Part shown: positions 21,456-33,122 of the stretch, piece by piece
Layout: every line of letters begins with the position of its first letter
Position numbering within the stretch: the stretch's first letter is position 1
NCBI RefSeq assembly: GCF_000003815.2
Contig: NC_049983.1
Location: 3,976,706 to 4,040,705 of the forward strand
Length of the DNA stretch: 64,000 bases
Origin: Branchiostoma floridae
Taxonomy: Eukaryota > Chordata > Leptocardii > Amphioxiformes > Branchiostomatidae
Reading direction: 5' to 3'
Made by a program: the position numbers and the translations under genes
Notes under the pieces: generated by a model
The model's input: only the letters and a program-made list of their open reading frames with translations
What the model was told of the DNA's origin: nothing
The model's database searches: none

Positions 21456-21806
21456 GAGCCGGTGTGACAGCGATCTCGCCCCCCCAGCGATCTCGCCCCC
21501 TTTAGCGTTTTCGTGAATAATAGTTTCTCATTATAAACACTACCTACGCGCAAGTTGATATAGCTGTTGCTAAATGTTACACAAACACTGGTAAAGTACC
21601 AGTCTTAAGAAGCACGGGTAAATGCATCAGTTACTAAATAGTAGAAAAAGCAGTCATGTTGGAGGTGAAGATATCCCTTGGCCAGGTGCATATACCAAAA
21701 TGTGCGTTATTCTAATTAATACCTAATATTTGCATAATCAATAAAGACATTACGTAGTTCTTTTGTGGTCACTTCATGGTAGAGACTTCATATTGGAGAT
21801 ATATAC

Positions 21807-22729
21807 GAGGGTGAGTCAGAAAGTAATGCAAGTGGTTTCATAACAGAGTCGTTCTTTGATCGAATGAGTTGAAATTTGGCACAAAGGTTAAGACATATCT
21901 TCTCTTGAGATTGAAATATCAAAATTTGTTGCTCATTATTTTATGAGTGACTGAGCTGCTTTCAAGGTGACCACACCCTTGGTATCCCGTCAGAAGAAAA
22001 GAGAGGTCCAATTCACGTACAATTAAGAATATCCCTAAACCAATGTTTGCTATTGTAGGAGACTAAGCCTGCACATGTAATAAGCTGCATTTCTCTATAA
22101 GCCACACGCTTAATTTTAACTCTGAAATCTGAGCAGTTTTTCTTTTTTCGTTGCTGGTGTAGAGTGAGGTATACGCGGTCTTCAGGGTCATGAGATCTGC
22201 GGTGTTATTGCTAAAACTTTCCGTAGCCTTCTTTTCCATTAACAAAGAGAAATGAAACTCAGCACCCTTTTTGGCCTTTAAACAGTTAATAACTGTGTAA
22301 GGTTTCGTTTCTTTTGATTAATGGAAAAGTAGTCTTTTAACCAACAACTCACGAATTCGTGTATAAATCCAACAGCTCTATAACACAACTTACTGCATCC
22401 TAGCAGCTGTAAATAAAGAACCATTACGAGTTTAGAGATGAAAATTGGCACGCAATCTATAGAGACATTTGGTATCATACATGGGTAATTTCAACTTCCT
22501 ACAGTGATTTTTAGTGGGTCAGATTTAGAGGAATCGCTAGTCTGACAAGGTACTAAGGGTGTGTTCATCTTGAAATCAACTCAGTTGCTCATAAAATAAT
22601 AAAGACCAGATTTAAAACATTCAATCTCAAGAGGACATATATCGCTACTTTTGTGCCAAATTTCAACTCAATTGATAATAAAACGAGTCTGTTATGAAAC
22701 CACTTGCATTACTTTCTGACTCACCCTCG
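21807..22729. mobile_element. Tc1/mariner-like element with ~170-bp inverted repeats
   Basis: Ends CGAGGGTGAGTCAGAAAGTA and TACTTTCTGACTCACCCTCG are inverted repeats, each flanked by TA, the Tc1/mariner target site. Arms of about 170 bp include GTTGAAATTTGGCACAAA and CTCATTATTTTATGAG. The interior (about 590 bp) has only short frames, and no DDE transposase is visible. A non-autonomous 923-bp element. Confidence 0.85.
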
Positions 22730-22739
22730 TAGGTTGCTT

Positions 22740-24532
22740 GAGGACAGGTGAATACAATGAAATACATCTTATGTCAAGACTCAGGTATATGCAATAATGG
22801 GAATACAAGGGACCCAACCCTCCTTGTCTGAAACAAGTTCAACTATCTTATTACCATGTAATTACGTTAATATTGATACTATGAATGGAGTTATGTATCG
22901 AACTCGTGTACTTATAGATCGTTTTCATGTGACGTCACAGTCACGTTCGAACGTTCGAACGGCCATGTTGGATGATAAGCTGCTCGATCTCCACACGGCT
23001 GTGTATTGCACGCTAACTGCGAGTTCCATGAACACAGGATACAGCGCACTCGCCGTTTCTATCTAACAACACAGTTATCCCTTTTTTTTTACTCGATTGA
23101 ATCACCATTCTAGCGGCCCGCCAACATGGGCCCCCGTGCGGAGTTTGCTCATCTGTGATCAATTGTTACAAATTTAGTCGTTTTTTTTCTGTACGTAAAG
23201 ACGTGGTCTTTTAGAAAATAGTACTCTCCTCTGGAGGAAAATAGTTTAAGAGTCATTTCATGGAATACGGCCCATCTGCATTTCGTTATTCTAGTTATTT
23301 GCACAATAAGCATATACGTTTCCTAGGTCAAAGGTTGAACTTCTACCTCAAGTCAAGTCAAGTGTAGTGACAGGTTAACCGGTTAGACAACATCTTCAGA
23401 CAGGGTGTGACACGGGCAGGTCAGAACTGCAAGCTTGAAGATCTCTAACTTTGTCACCAACTTTGTCTCACAGGTGGGAATATATTTACTGTGTAGGTTC
23501 TAGATGAAGAAATGAAGGTTGTCTTCTGTCGCAGTGAGCAGGGTTTGAAAAGCTTCATAGCAAGTTACCACGCACACATATGCGTAGCTATTATTGTAGA
23601 AAATATGTAACGACCAAACCTTAGCCTCAGGGAATTCTTCTGGTTTTCATAATGGCAATACGATCGAATGTTTATGTTGTTCTCAGTTTAGCGTATTGGG
23701 GGAGATTACAATAACGTTACGGTGTCGAGGTGATGTACAAATTGGTGGGATTAAGACGTTGTAGTCTAACTTTGTCGCAGTATGGCTCAATTACGTAGTT
23801 TGGGTTGTTACATTTTGCACTAGATGTGTTTACAAAATCTCTCACTGGCTGGGTTTGATGAGGGGGGCGGAAACTGTCGGGCTAGGAGAGCGTTTTTAGT
23901 CAGGTTATGGTTACTTACGAAGTAGTCGAGTCAGACCGTACCTCAGGCCGAAAGACAAGTCGTAGCGGTAACAGATGTCCGGGTGTTCAACCATCGGCAA
24001 GAGCGTTAGACCGTCGAATGCCCTTTCTCGCACGCCGTAGCTCAGTTTTGACCGGAGTAGAAAAACCATTCACACGGAGAGTTGGAGAAGCGCCAAATCT
24101 TGCCCCTTGTGAGGCAAGTGGATAGTGAGGGCAGCTGGATACTGGGGTAGACTGTGTAACGCAAACTCCGCTGTATAGGGCTGTAGCTAGTCTAGTCCTC
24201 CGTGCGCAGCCTATATGATAGGAGTGTACATAACGTTATATAGTCGCCCAGGGTAGCGGTAACAGATGTCCGGGTATTCAACCATCGGCAAGAGCGTTAG
24301 ATCATCGAATGCCTTTTCTCTTAAAGCACATGGATCAAGACCTATTATTGCAACTTTGTCCTGATATCTAGCCTTGGCTAAATCACTATATCAATCACAG
24401 TACGGAGACAAAACAGCACACTTGAACCCGCCGCAAGTAACTTTGGTAGCGCCGTTCTGTGTTCTATTTATCCAGGTTATCATCCAACATGGCGCCCACG
24501 CGTGGCGAAGCGGTTTTCGAACGTTCTGTGAA
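22740..24532. other. No gene recognised; short repeats
   Basis: Contains a palindromic CGTTCGAACGTTCGAACG at about 22944 and a 64-bp direct repeat at 23967-24030 and 24258-24321 (GGTAACAGATGTCCGGGT...), 291 bases apart. Short open frames are not assignable. Confidence 0.5.
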
Positions 24533-25277
24533 AACGATCTATACTATTATGTCATACCTGTGACGCGAAAACGTTCGATACGGGTGTTTCGGACCGGCTG
24601 ATAACTTTCCGTACGGCCCGGGGTTATCACACGGGCTCCATTCGAATAAATCGAACTGTTTCGAGTGGGCCGAGTACGGCGCCATCGAAAGTTCGAATAC
24701 CTGATTCGGACGTTGGAACATTACTGTCGCAACGCTGTTTTTTTCGAGGGCACCAAATTTGTTCAACTTCTGGCGCATTTCGCATCAAAACATGGGTTTC
24801 CTAGGTGGGTATGACATAAATAAAATACAACACGGTGTATTCCGCATCACCCTCGGTCTCAGCCCTCCCGCGGGTCGGATCACCCTCCGGCCTTCGGCCG
24901 TCGGGCGATCCGACCAGCAGTCGGGCTAATACCTTGGGCGATACGGAAAACACCGTGTTGTATTTTATATGTATCATTCTGAAACTGCATTTTGTGATTT
25001 ATACCAATCAACTTCTAAAATGTCATGTAAACCCGTTTTTTTTTTTGGGGGGGGGGGGGCGAAATCGCTAAAGCTTAAAGGGGGGCGAGGTAGGGGGAAG
25101 GGCGAAATCCCTAATGATTTCTCCCGGGGGGGGGGGGGGGGGGCAAAAACCCGGGGGGGGGGGGGGGGGCGAAAACCCCTTTCCCACCCGCTGATAAACG
25201 AAAATTATCACCCGGTCCGGAACACCCGTATCAAACGTTTTCACGTCACAGGTATGACATAAAAAGATCGATAAAAT
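24533..25277. repeat. Inverted-repeat element with nested MITE and G-runs
   Basis: Arms at 24533-24615 and 25195-25277 are inverted copies (CGATC, TATGTCATACCTGTGACG, GAAAACGTT, GATACGGGTGTT, CGGACCGG). The interior includes the 149-bp MITE at 24820-24968 and several G-runs of 9-18 bases at 25049-25170, which may be unreliable in assembly. Confidence 0.65.
24820..24968. mobile_element. 149-bp MITE, ATAAAATACAACACGGTGT family
   Basis: Perfect terminal repeats ATAAAATACAACACGGTGT with one central difference (TATTCCG versus TTTTCCG). The GC-rich core contains CGGCCTTCGGCCG palindromes. The family also appears at 21367. Confidence 0.85.
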
Positions 25278-25740
25278 ACAATGTAAAGGATTTTGGAAAA
25301 GGCGTCACATACCGAAGAGAATGATAGAACTAATTAAACATGTTGTATTTTGTGGAACTCTTTAGCTGACATGTTTCTCGACATTAGTACGTAGTGTTGC
25401 TAGTATTTCATCCTTGTTGTCGTGTGAATGCAGCAACAAGTTTAACACGGCTAGCATTGTTCGTACAAGCCATTGCCCCAAATGGCAACACGCCCATAAA
25501 GTTAAACTCTGCACGCCCTTACCCTGAAAAGACATTGTTAGATACATGGCCAGCTAAAATTTGTCTCTTACAAGTTTGCTCCTTCCCTAAAGCATCAATC
25601 CTGTACGCACATACGCCTGTTTCTTTGTCATACATAGGCGCTTTTATTGATAGATTCAGACCACGTTGACCAGTCCTGCTCCAGATCCCGTCCGCCCGTC
25701 CTGCCTCAGACCACGTCCGCCCGCGGCCGTCCTGCCTTAC
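25278..25740. other. No gene recognised
   Basis: Open frames on both strands overlap and match no family. The end (25675-25738) holds GTCCGCCCGTCCTGCCTCAG-type minisatellite related to 20147-20400. Confidence 0.4.
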
Positions 25741-26070
25741 GCTAAGGGCACAACCCGCCATACGTGCAAACACGTGCAAATCATTTGGGATCCGTAAGTG
25801 GTAAGTGCCGCCTCCGTACGAACTCGCAGGTAATCCGACAGATGTTGGAGCACGCAGACACGCCGAAGAACTTTACGTGCAGACAAAGCTTTGTCTGCCA
25901 TCGAGCGAGTTGCATCGAGCTGAGGATTCGCCCCCCCCCCCCCCGTATGTGCCAGTAAGGGCAACGAACCTGCCCTGTACAGCCTGAACGTTTTTAGAAA
26001 TACGTGGCGGAGGTGGCCTCCCTAAAAAACGTACGGACAAATTGCACGTACGGGGGGTTGTGTCCTTAGC
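25741..26070. mobile_element. MITE, AGCTAAGGGCACAACCC family, copy 4
   Basis: Full-length, ends GCTAAGGGCACAACCCGCC and GGGGGTTGTGTCCTTAGC. It borders the second arm of the inverted duplication, mirroring copy 2 at arm 1. It contains a C13 run near 25930. Confidence 0.8.
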
Positions 26071-26580
26071 ATAAAACCCCATGCGCCTGCATTGCCCATG
26101 ACCCCGCTCAGCCTTTCCACGGAAGACCCCGCCGATACCAGTCTTGCTGCCGCGTGTCTTTTTTTTGCATTCCAACACGATACGCCTGAGGCCACAAATA
26201 CAGTCATTGTCCCAAAACAGGACCAAGAGAACCTTAATGAATAACAAATTCGCCACTAAGTTTGTCCTTGGTATGCGGCCATTCTATCATATATCTTTCG
26301 GGTTGTATAAAGTAAAAAAAAAATAATCGAATGTAGACAATATCTTAAAGAACTGGTATCTTCTTAGGTTCATTGTAGCTTCCATATTTACTTTACTGCT
26401 GTTGCGCAGTCTTCTGTACAAGATAGAAAGCTATAACTGATATTTTTATATATTTAAGATACAAATGTTATCTGCAATGTAGATTATCTGGCAATGGTGT
26501 CGCGTGCGAATACGGCAGGTTTCTGAAGACCACTTGTAGATATTAACTCTTTTACACTGTTTTTGGTTGTGATTTATTCG
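26071..26580 (-). repeat. Arm 2 of the large inverted duplication
   Basis: The reverse complement of this stretch aligns with 15120-15755 after removing the 213-bp insertion at 15497. It holds the empty target site for that insertion. No coding sequence. Confidence 0.75.
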
Positions 26581-26679
26581 GCTGTATAGAGAGAAATGCA
26601 GCTTTTAGGTAACCAGAACCAATAACGTACCCACATACGGGGTGACGCAAGAGGTAGCGCTGGAAACACTTTCTTGGTG

Positions 26680-28557
26680 GGATTTTTATGTACACCAAGA
26701 AAAAAGGCGGAAAACTATTCGTATGCTTTGTTGACATGAGGAAGGCATTTGACAGTGTTTGGCGAGATGGGCTATTCTATAAGTTGCATAAATGTGGTAT
26801 CGGAGGTAATTTCTTTGATATTATAAAATCCATGTACAATGATGTGAATTATGCAGTTAGATTAGATAATGGATTATCAAACTCCTTTCCTTCCGTATGC
26901 GGAGTACGGCAGGGATGTAATCTTAGTCCTTTATTATTTAATTTATTCATCAATGATATATCTGAGTGCTTTGACCCCACAAAATGTGACCCTGCAGTCC
27001 TAACCTCAAAGTCTCTAAACTGTTTATCCTGGGAAGACGATCGCGCTCTGATTTCATCGTCAAAACAAGGGCTACAGCATTGTATTGACTGCCTAGAAAA
27101 CTATTGTAAGAAATGGAAGCTATCTGTCAATGTTTCAAAAACCAAGGAAGTTGTTTTTGGCAAAGGTTCTAGCAAGAATAACAAAGACCAATTCCATATT
27201 TATGGCAAAAATATAGAAATCACTGACAGCTATACATACCTCGGCATTCCTTTCACATCCTCCGGAAAATTCAAAACCGCCAGGAAATATTTGAAAACCA
27301 AAGCAATGAGAGCACTTTTCAAACTCAAGGCTCTTTTACTCTCTAACAAGGACATTTCAATCAATCTCGGAAAAAATCTATTTGACAAATTTGTAAAACC
27401 CATCTTTATGTACTGTTCAGAAATCACTTGCTTTGACCAGTTTTCTAAAAGTATAAGAATCATTGTATCACATACCAATAACATCTGCCAACCTTCCTCA
27501 AAGGTTTTTTCTACTTGACTTAAAAAACTTAATATTCAAGATAACTTTCCAGCTACCATTTGAAAAACCACCTCTTCTGCATTGAATACTACTTAATATG
27601 TTGTATGTTTGGAAAGAAATACAGATAAAGAAATACTATTGCGTCATGCCAATAGCCATATTTTACGAGATAACGGCTTCCAAATTATAAACCTAGACTC
27701 AAATCAACAAATTCCAGAATTTGACATCATTGACATGCGCTTCCAAAGTTTCTGTTAGGCATTCATGCCAAAGCCTCAAACGATGGTGTCAGGGGAGAAT
27801 TGGGAACTTTCCCAGCTAGGATTGATGCAGAAATGCAACTTGTGAAATATTGGCATCGTTTAGTTAATCTGCCCGAAGATGCCCTTCTTCGTGAGGCATA
27901 CAATACTGTTTCATTCGGAGAACATGATTGGATTGTCCACGTAAAAAATATCCTCAACTACCAAGGCTTTGGACACATATGGCTGAACCCAAAGTCATAC
28001 CACATAGACACAATCACCACTCAGTTACGACAACGTTTACAAGATATATACGTGCAAAATTGGCATACCTCTATTCGAAACAATTCCAAACTCTCCTCTC
28101 TTTCTACATTGAACAAGCATTACAAGCAAGAATATTACATTTCAACCATAAGGAGCCTTGACGTTCGTAGGGCAATCACACAACTCAGAATTGGCTGTCA
28201 CAAATTAAATATAGAAACTGGAAGATTCCAAAAAATCCCTATAGATCAGAGGGTGTGTCCATTCTGTCCAGAGCTAATCGAAGACGAATATCACTTTATG
28301 GTTGTATGTCCCAAATATTCCGATATACGCAATTCTCTATACAGAAGGCTGTCATTTTGTACACAAGGATTTATTCAAATGGACCTGAAGTGCAAATTCA
28401 AATACATAATGACATGTGACAATCCCTGCATGGCAGGTATAGGAAAATATATCGAAGAAGGTTTTGACATTAGAAATTCCCCAAATGATTGTAAAAGCCT
28501 CCAATGATTGTAAGAAACTTATCCCATACTACAACTCCTGTATTAGTTAGATAAGCC
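26680..28557 (+). mobile_element. Non-LTR retrotransposon copy A (5' truncated, decayed)
   Basis: Frame 26688-27518 is the palm of a LINE reverse transcriptase: CFVDMRKAFDSVW, GVRQGCNLSPLLFNLFIND, then LSCLSWEDDRAL-like text where the catalytic YADD should be, and KWKLSVNVSKTKEV. The catalytic box reads WEDD (27030-27041). Frame 27800-28507 holds the C-terminal part with the C-x2-C...H....C motif (CPFCPELIEDEYHFMVVC). Between them (27519-27800) the frame is broken, though GELGTFPARID continues the same protein. The endonuclease is missing. The 3' UTR is split by a MITE and resumes at 29505-29585. It resembles copy B at 36.9-40.0 kb. The copy is dead. Confidence 0.9.
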
Positions 28558-28561
28558 TTAA

Positions 28562-29500
28562 CCCTATTCAGACCGGGCTTTTTTGGTCATCCCTGGACCG
28601 GGGGGGGGGGGGGGCTTTTGAGGCCCTCCACTTCTAAGTCCTCTAACTCTTGAACGACGTGCCGCAGGGCCACCAAATTTTCAGGACATGATATCGACAT
28701 AATATCTGACAAGTATTTGACGTTTGACGTTACGTTGACGTTAAGATGACGTAATTATGACGTCATCGATTTGATTATATTGGCCGGACCCATGAAAAAA
28801 GGGTATTCTCAGACAACTTCAAGTTATACCACAAAAATGTAACAATAAGTGCAGATAACAGAATAATAATGTTTATGACGACTTGTATTGCCAATAGCAA
28901 CATCGATGACGTCATAATGACGTCATGCACATCTAAGACACGAGTTAGGCTCCACCATATTATATCCACTACCTTGAATTTTTAGAACTACTTTTTTTTC
29001 AAGAAATAATCACAAAGGGCAATGGAAATAGACTAAATTCATTCATTTAGATGGTTTTTGGTGAAAAAATACCAGGTAGTTACAAATTTTAAGGGATAAT
29101 TAGCTTGTTATTCTTGATCTGGCCATACGGTCCGCCATCTTGGATTTTGGGCTGATGACGTCATCAAATTAGCATAATTTATGCATATATAATTATGAAA
29201 GATATGCTAAATAATATAAGATTTTATTAATGTAACAAAATAGCAGTGATATAGCAAATAAATGTGAAAAATACATTGTTAGAACCAAAAATAGTGATTT
29301 TTGGCAAAACTGCCTGTCAGCAAACGGTTGCCATGGCAACACGAAAAAATGGAAAATTTGTCAAACTTCGCAAAATTGTTGCCAACAATATTTTAGGAAA
29401 ACTCACCAAATTTGGTGGCTTTAGCGTAAGGCGTTCTGGCGTTATAGGACATCGAAGTTGGCGCGGGCCTCAAAAGCCCCCCCCCCCGGTCTGAATAGGG
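28562..29500. mobile_element. piggyBac-like MITE nested in LINE copy A
   Basis: A 939-bp non-coding element with inverted ends CCCTATTCAGACCGGG and its complement, flanked on both sides by TTAA (28558-28561 and 29501-29504). TTAA duplication plus CCC termini are the signature of the piggyBac superfamily. Near both ends a long G or C run precedes CTTTTGAGGCC. The left end carries an extra ~40-bp partial repeat (GACCGGGCTTTTTTGG / GGACCGGGG). It splits the LINE 3' UTR and so is younger than the LINE insertion. A 306-bp relative is at 36232-36537. Confidence 0.88.
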
Positions 29501-29504
29501 TTAA

Positions 29505-29585
29505 GTTAAGTTATAGCACTGTAGTTATGTAGATGCCATACTTTGTACCTCGTACAATTGTTGTGCAATAAAGTTATTATTGTGA
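29505..29585 (+). mobile_element. 3' tail of LINE copy A
   Basis: CCATACTTTGTACC, TTGTGCAATAAAGTTATTATTG: the LINE 3' end displaced by the MITE. It matches the solo tail at 18706-18773. It ends about 280 bp upstream of the plus-strand lectin start. Confidence 0.8.
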
Positions 29586-29864
29586 AATCCTGTCAGCTTG
29601 GGAGTGTCTTTGCGTGGCGGAAAAGACTCTATATTTGCTTAATCAATTGTTGAAAAAGACCTTACTTCATTTTGGGGTTTCAGCATCCCATATCCCCATG
29701 AGATGGTAGAAATCAGTGCAAGATGTAGTTGCATGTTCTTCTGTGCAAGTTGTTGTTGCTCTGACAATTATGTTGCTTTTTTCGACTCATTGTAATAGCT
29801 CAGTGCAAAGAACCGACTTCCAGGTTGTAATGACTAGTATTTGAAATCTAAATCTCTTTTTTAC

Positions 29865-30382
29865 ATGAGGCAAAAGATGGCCACCAGGCTTTTCCTGACC
29901 GCAGGGCTGCTGTTCCTTGTCGGACGCACGACGGCAAGTGAAGCATTTTCAGGTGCGTGAAGTTCACTATCATATTCACTATCATACCAAGATGCGCCAA
30001 GTTGGGTTGTGGAAAGCTTATTTGCTCGCACCAGAGCCATGTTTCTTTCAAAGACTCTTCTATTCCAGCTGTTAATTTTTCTTGACTAAAGCAGGAACCT
30101 CAGGGCTTCGTCGAGTGTGTGACGACCAAACAATGACCATTAGTTGTCCTGCTGGACAACAGATCAACATCGTGTCTGCCCTGTACGGCAGGGCCACATT
30201 GGAAATTTGCCATGGCAATGGCCGTTCCACCAACAACTGCCGCAACCCCAACATCTTGACTTGGGTCAGGACCAGCTGCCAGGGGAAGTCCAGCTGCTCT
30301 TTGGGGGCCTCCAACCGCTTGTCCCGGGATCCTTGTTTCAGATCAGCCCGGAAGTACCTGGAAGTGCGCTCTACCTGCATCC
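29865..30382 (+). CDS. Secreted SUEL lectin (short paralogue)
   Basis: Exon 1 (29877-29952 from the preferred ATG, or from 29865 in frame) encodes the signal peptide MATRLFLTAGLLFLVGRTTA and ends in phase 1 at CAG|GTGCGT. After a 142-bp intron, exon 2 (30095-30382) encodes a complete SUEL domain: RRVCDDQ, SCPAGQQINIVSALYGR, NNCRNPN, TSCQGKSSCS, DPCFRSARKYLEVRSTC. All eight cysteines and the YGR and DPC motifs are present; the usual G-T before KYLEV is changed to R-S-A-R. Donor CATCC|GTAAGT leaves phase 1, so at least one more exon is expected. The sister gene at 8024-12900 has three extra exons between these two and a WxxW end. Confidence 0.88.
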
Positions 30383-30716
30383 GTAAGTACCAATGTTGTT
30401 TATTACACTATTCTGAAAACTTGTTCCATGTGAGACATTGATGACAATATTGATGTTACCATCATACCGCATCAACTAAACTAAAACCAAATGGTTTCCA
30501 TTTGTCCATAAAAGATTCTTGTTTTTGGCACCATGCTAATAGGCAATATGAATTAATGTACAGAAATGGATGACGATGGAATTATGTGGACGTTGACACT
30601 ATGTGATCACGTGCTGATTTGATCATGATTCGAGTTACACCTTTGAACGATGGATATCACAACCATTTTTGTTTTTGGCTCCCCAAGATATTTTGAATAG
30701 TCTTTTTTGTCTTTAG

Positions 30717-30928
30717 GTGCTACAAGGATGTTGCGCAGAGTATTCGCCATAGACTTCCTGCAACCTATAATCCACTGCTTACTGAGTCACGTGTTCTATC
30801 TACATAACGTGACGTCACAACAGCAGTGGATTCTTCATTCCTTGACAAAGACTGATGCTGTACAGTCGAAAATTTGGGTGAGTCCAATTTTGGTGTTGGA
30901 AATTACAGTTCAACTATTTCAAGAATGA
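30717..30928 (+). CDS. Possible last exon of the short SUEL lectin (weak)
   Basis: A TTTGTCTTTAG acceptor at 30716 lets the phase-1 donor at 30382 join in frame to a 70-codon reading (RATRMLRRVFAIDFLQP...) ending at TGA 30928. The peptide matches no domain, and no WxxW domain follows. It could be a random frame. Confidence 0.2.
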
Positions 30929-32499
30929 CTTGTACCAACACAGATGAACTTTCAAGTTACAATATGCTAGTGTTTCACACATTAATAAAGAAGGCACCGT
31001 TTTACTTCAAGAAAAAACGTTTTTATTTCACAAACAGAAATTGTATTGTATTTTTTTTCTACGGATGCAACACGTTATGCGACCCTAAACGTTGGTATTA
31101 CGTATCCACAGCAGACAATAGCGTGGCTTTCCTGCTTATTTACACAAGGCAAGGGAAGCTTAGTTACTGCACTTATTCAAGGTTGTCACAAGCATTACTA
31201 ATCTTCATACCAGCAGACCTCTCCAAACAAACTGTACTACACTTTTAACTCTTTACCAAGATATGCTTATTAGCCGTTTTTAGCGAAGCGCATTGAAACA
31301 AAAGCCAATTGGATATGATGCAATATGGCAGCCCTGCAATGACATTATCAGTACAAATACATATAAAGTTAATATGCACATTGTATTTAGACAAAAGGAT
31401 CACATTCTGTTTTTATACTTAGAGGTAATCAGCTAATACATAATATTGATGAACAAAGCTAATTAGCCACTGTATGTTTGCACGACGTCTGTTTTATATA
31501 TCTTAATGTTTTGTATGCTTTTTGTCTAAAAAAGGATGCAGCAATTGCAGTAATTATACGTCTGTATAACCTTAAAGTCCCATTTATTTTCCACATAAAC
31601 TAATCAGTTTATGACTATCTAATTGTTCTGATAAACTGTTTTTAGTACAGTACAGTACATTATTAAATTACACAGCATATACCATGGTGTGGTGTCTCAA
31701 ATAACCTAAACATACATCAAGCTGCTGTTTCTGTCACAGTTTCATTATGTATGTGGGAACACTTCTTGCACTTGGCTTTGCTATCCTCTCCTTTGTGTCT
31801 GTTGGTGCCACCTTTGTAGCCAGTTATTGTGTTCTCTGACAGGCCAGACTTCGTGGAATTAGTCGAGTTCGAGCACCCGACCAATAATGAATTTAGCACT
31901 GTCAAATTGACACCTTCTATCAAGGCACAACCCCACCGGTCTGCACAACAGTTGGTGTTTCATCTTCCTCCAGTAGAAAATAGAATATAATACAATAATT
32001 AGTATTTTCTTTGTGTAATTTCATGTTCTGCCACCCAGAGTAAAAGGAAGATCCTTTTTGTTTGTTGATTAGGAAAAAAAGCCCTACCTGATTACATATA
32101 TTCTTGTAAAACCAACATCAATGCACAATTCACAACATAGTGTAACGTTAGTACTTGTAGATTTGCCCCTGAATATCTGTACTATTATATACTATGGAAA
32201 AGAACTACTGTACACTTTTCACAGATAATAAACAACAGTACTGTCTCAGTCACTGCAAAGCGCAACAATATTCCATGCGTGCGCCTGCTCCTCTCCCACC
32301 GCGGCATTCTGCACGCCTAGTATCGCTTAACCCGACACTCTAAACGTGGGTAAATCAAACAAAAACTGCACAATATCGACGACAAGCTACCCAAATTTGT
32401 TACTGCGTTTGTGTATTGTTGCCAATTTATAAACAGTACAAATTTTCACGTACTTTCAACGGACTTCTTCCCGGCGACATATACATGTATGTACTCCCA
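30929..32499. other. No gene recognised
   Basis: AT-rich. Open frames at 30874-31248 (+) and 31717-31923 (-, containing CKKCSHIH) are not assignable to a family. Confidence 0.45.
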
Positions 32500-32897
32500 G
32501 CCTCTAAGTTGAAAGACCCTTCCTCATTGGCTGTACCCGAGCTGACCAATCAGGTCATCGCTTCCGCTAAGTGTCGGGCGCAAATATCTCATGCACTACC
32601 ATACCAAATTTCGGGTCCCTAGGACTTAATACCTGGGCACGGGAGGCACAATTATAAAGTTTGGTCAGAACATCACCTAAAAACATCCATAAAACCATTT
32701 TAAATGAATCTATCAATAAACAGAAAAAAAGTCCGAGGGTATTGGTCCAATGTACACTTGTGCCAAATTTCAGATCATTCGGTCTAAGAACGACGGAGAG
32801 GAATCACTTTAAATGTCGTGACAGGAGAAAGAAAGAAGAAACATCATGAAAACAATATTTTCACTCGAAGCGTACCTACGGTACGCGGAGTGAAAAT
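32500..32897. repeat. Dispersed repeat ending in a palindromic hairpin
   Basis: The part from 32680 matches the reverse complement of 39966-40150 (AAAAGTCCGAGGGTATTGG, TGTGCCAAATTTCAG, GACAGGAGAAAGAAA). It ends in a stem-loop at 32857-32897: outer stem ATTTTCACTC/GAGTGAAAAT, inner stem GCGTACC/GGTACGC, three-base loop. Non-coding. Confidence 0.7.
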
Positions 32898-33122
32898 AAA
32901 AATTGAATCCCGATAAAATGCATAAAACAAATAAAAACAACCGGAGAATACCAAAATCACACAAACTGCCGGTGTTGTAAAATTTTGTTTGGAGCGATGT
33001 CACAGGTGGTTGGCTTTGCCTAAAAACTACGAAGGCCCATACGTACAATATGCACTATGAGCCAGAAGAACCAGCCGGTCCATGTTCCTTTTTCCCTTTG
33101 ATGGCTAGGAGGCCACACCGGT

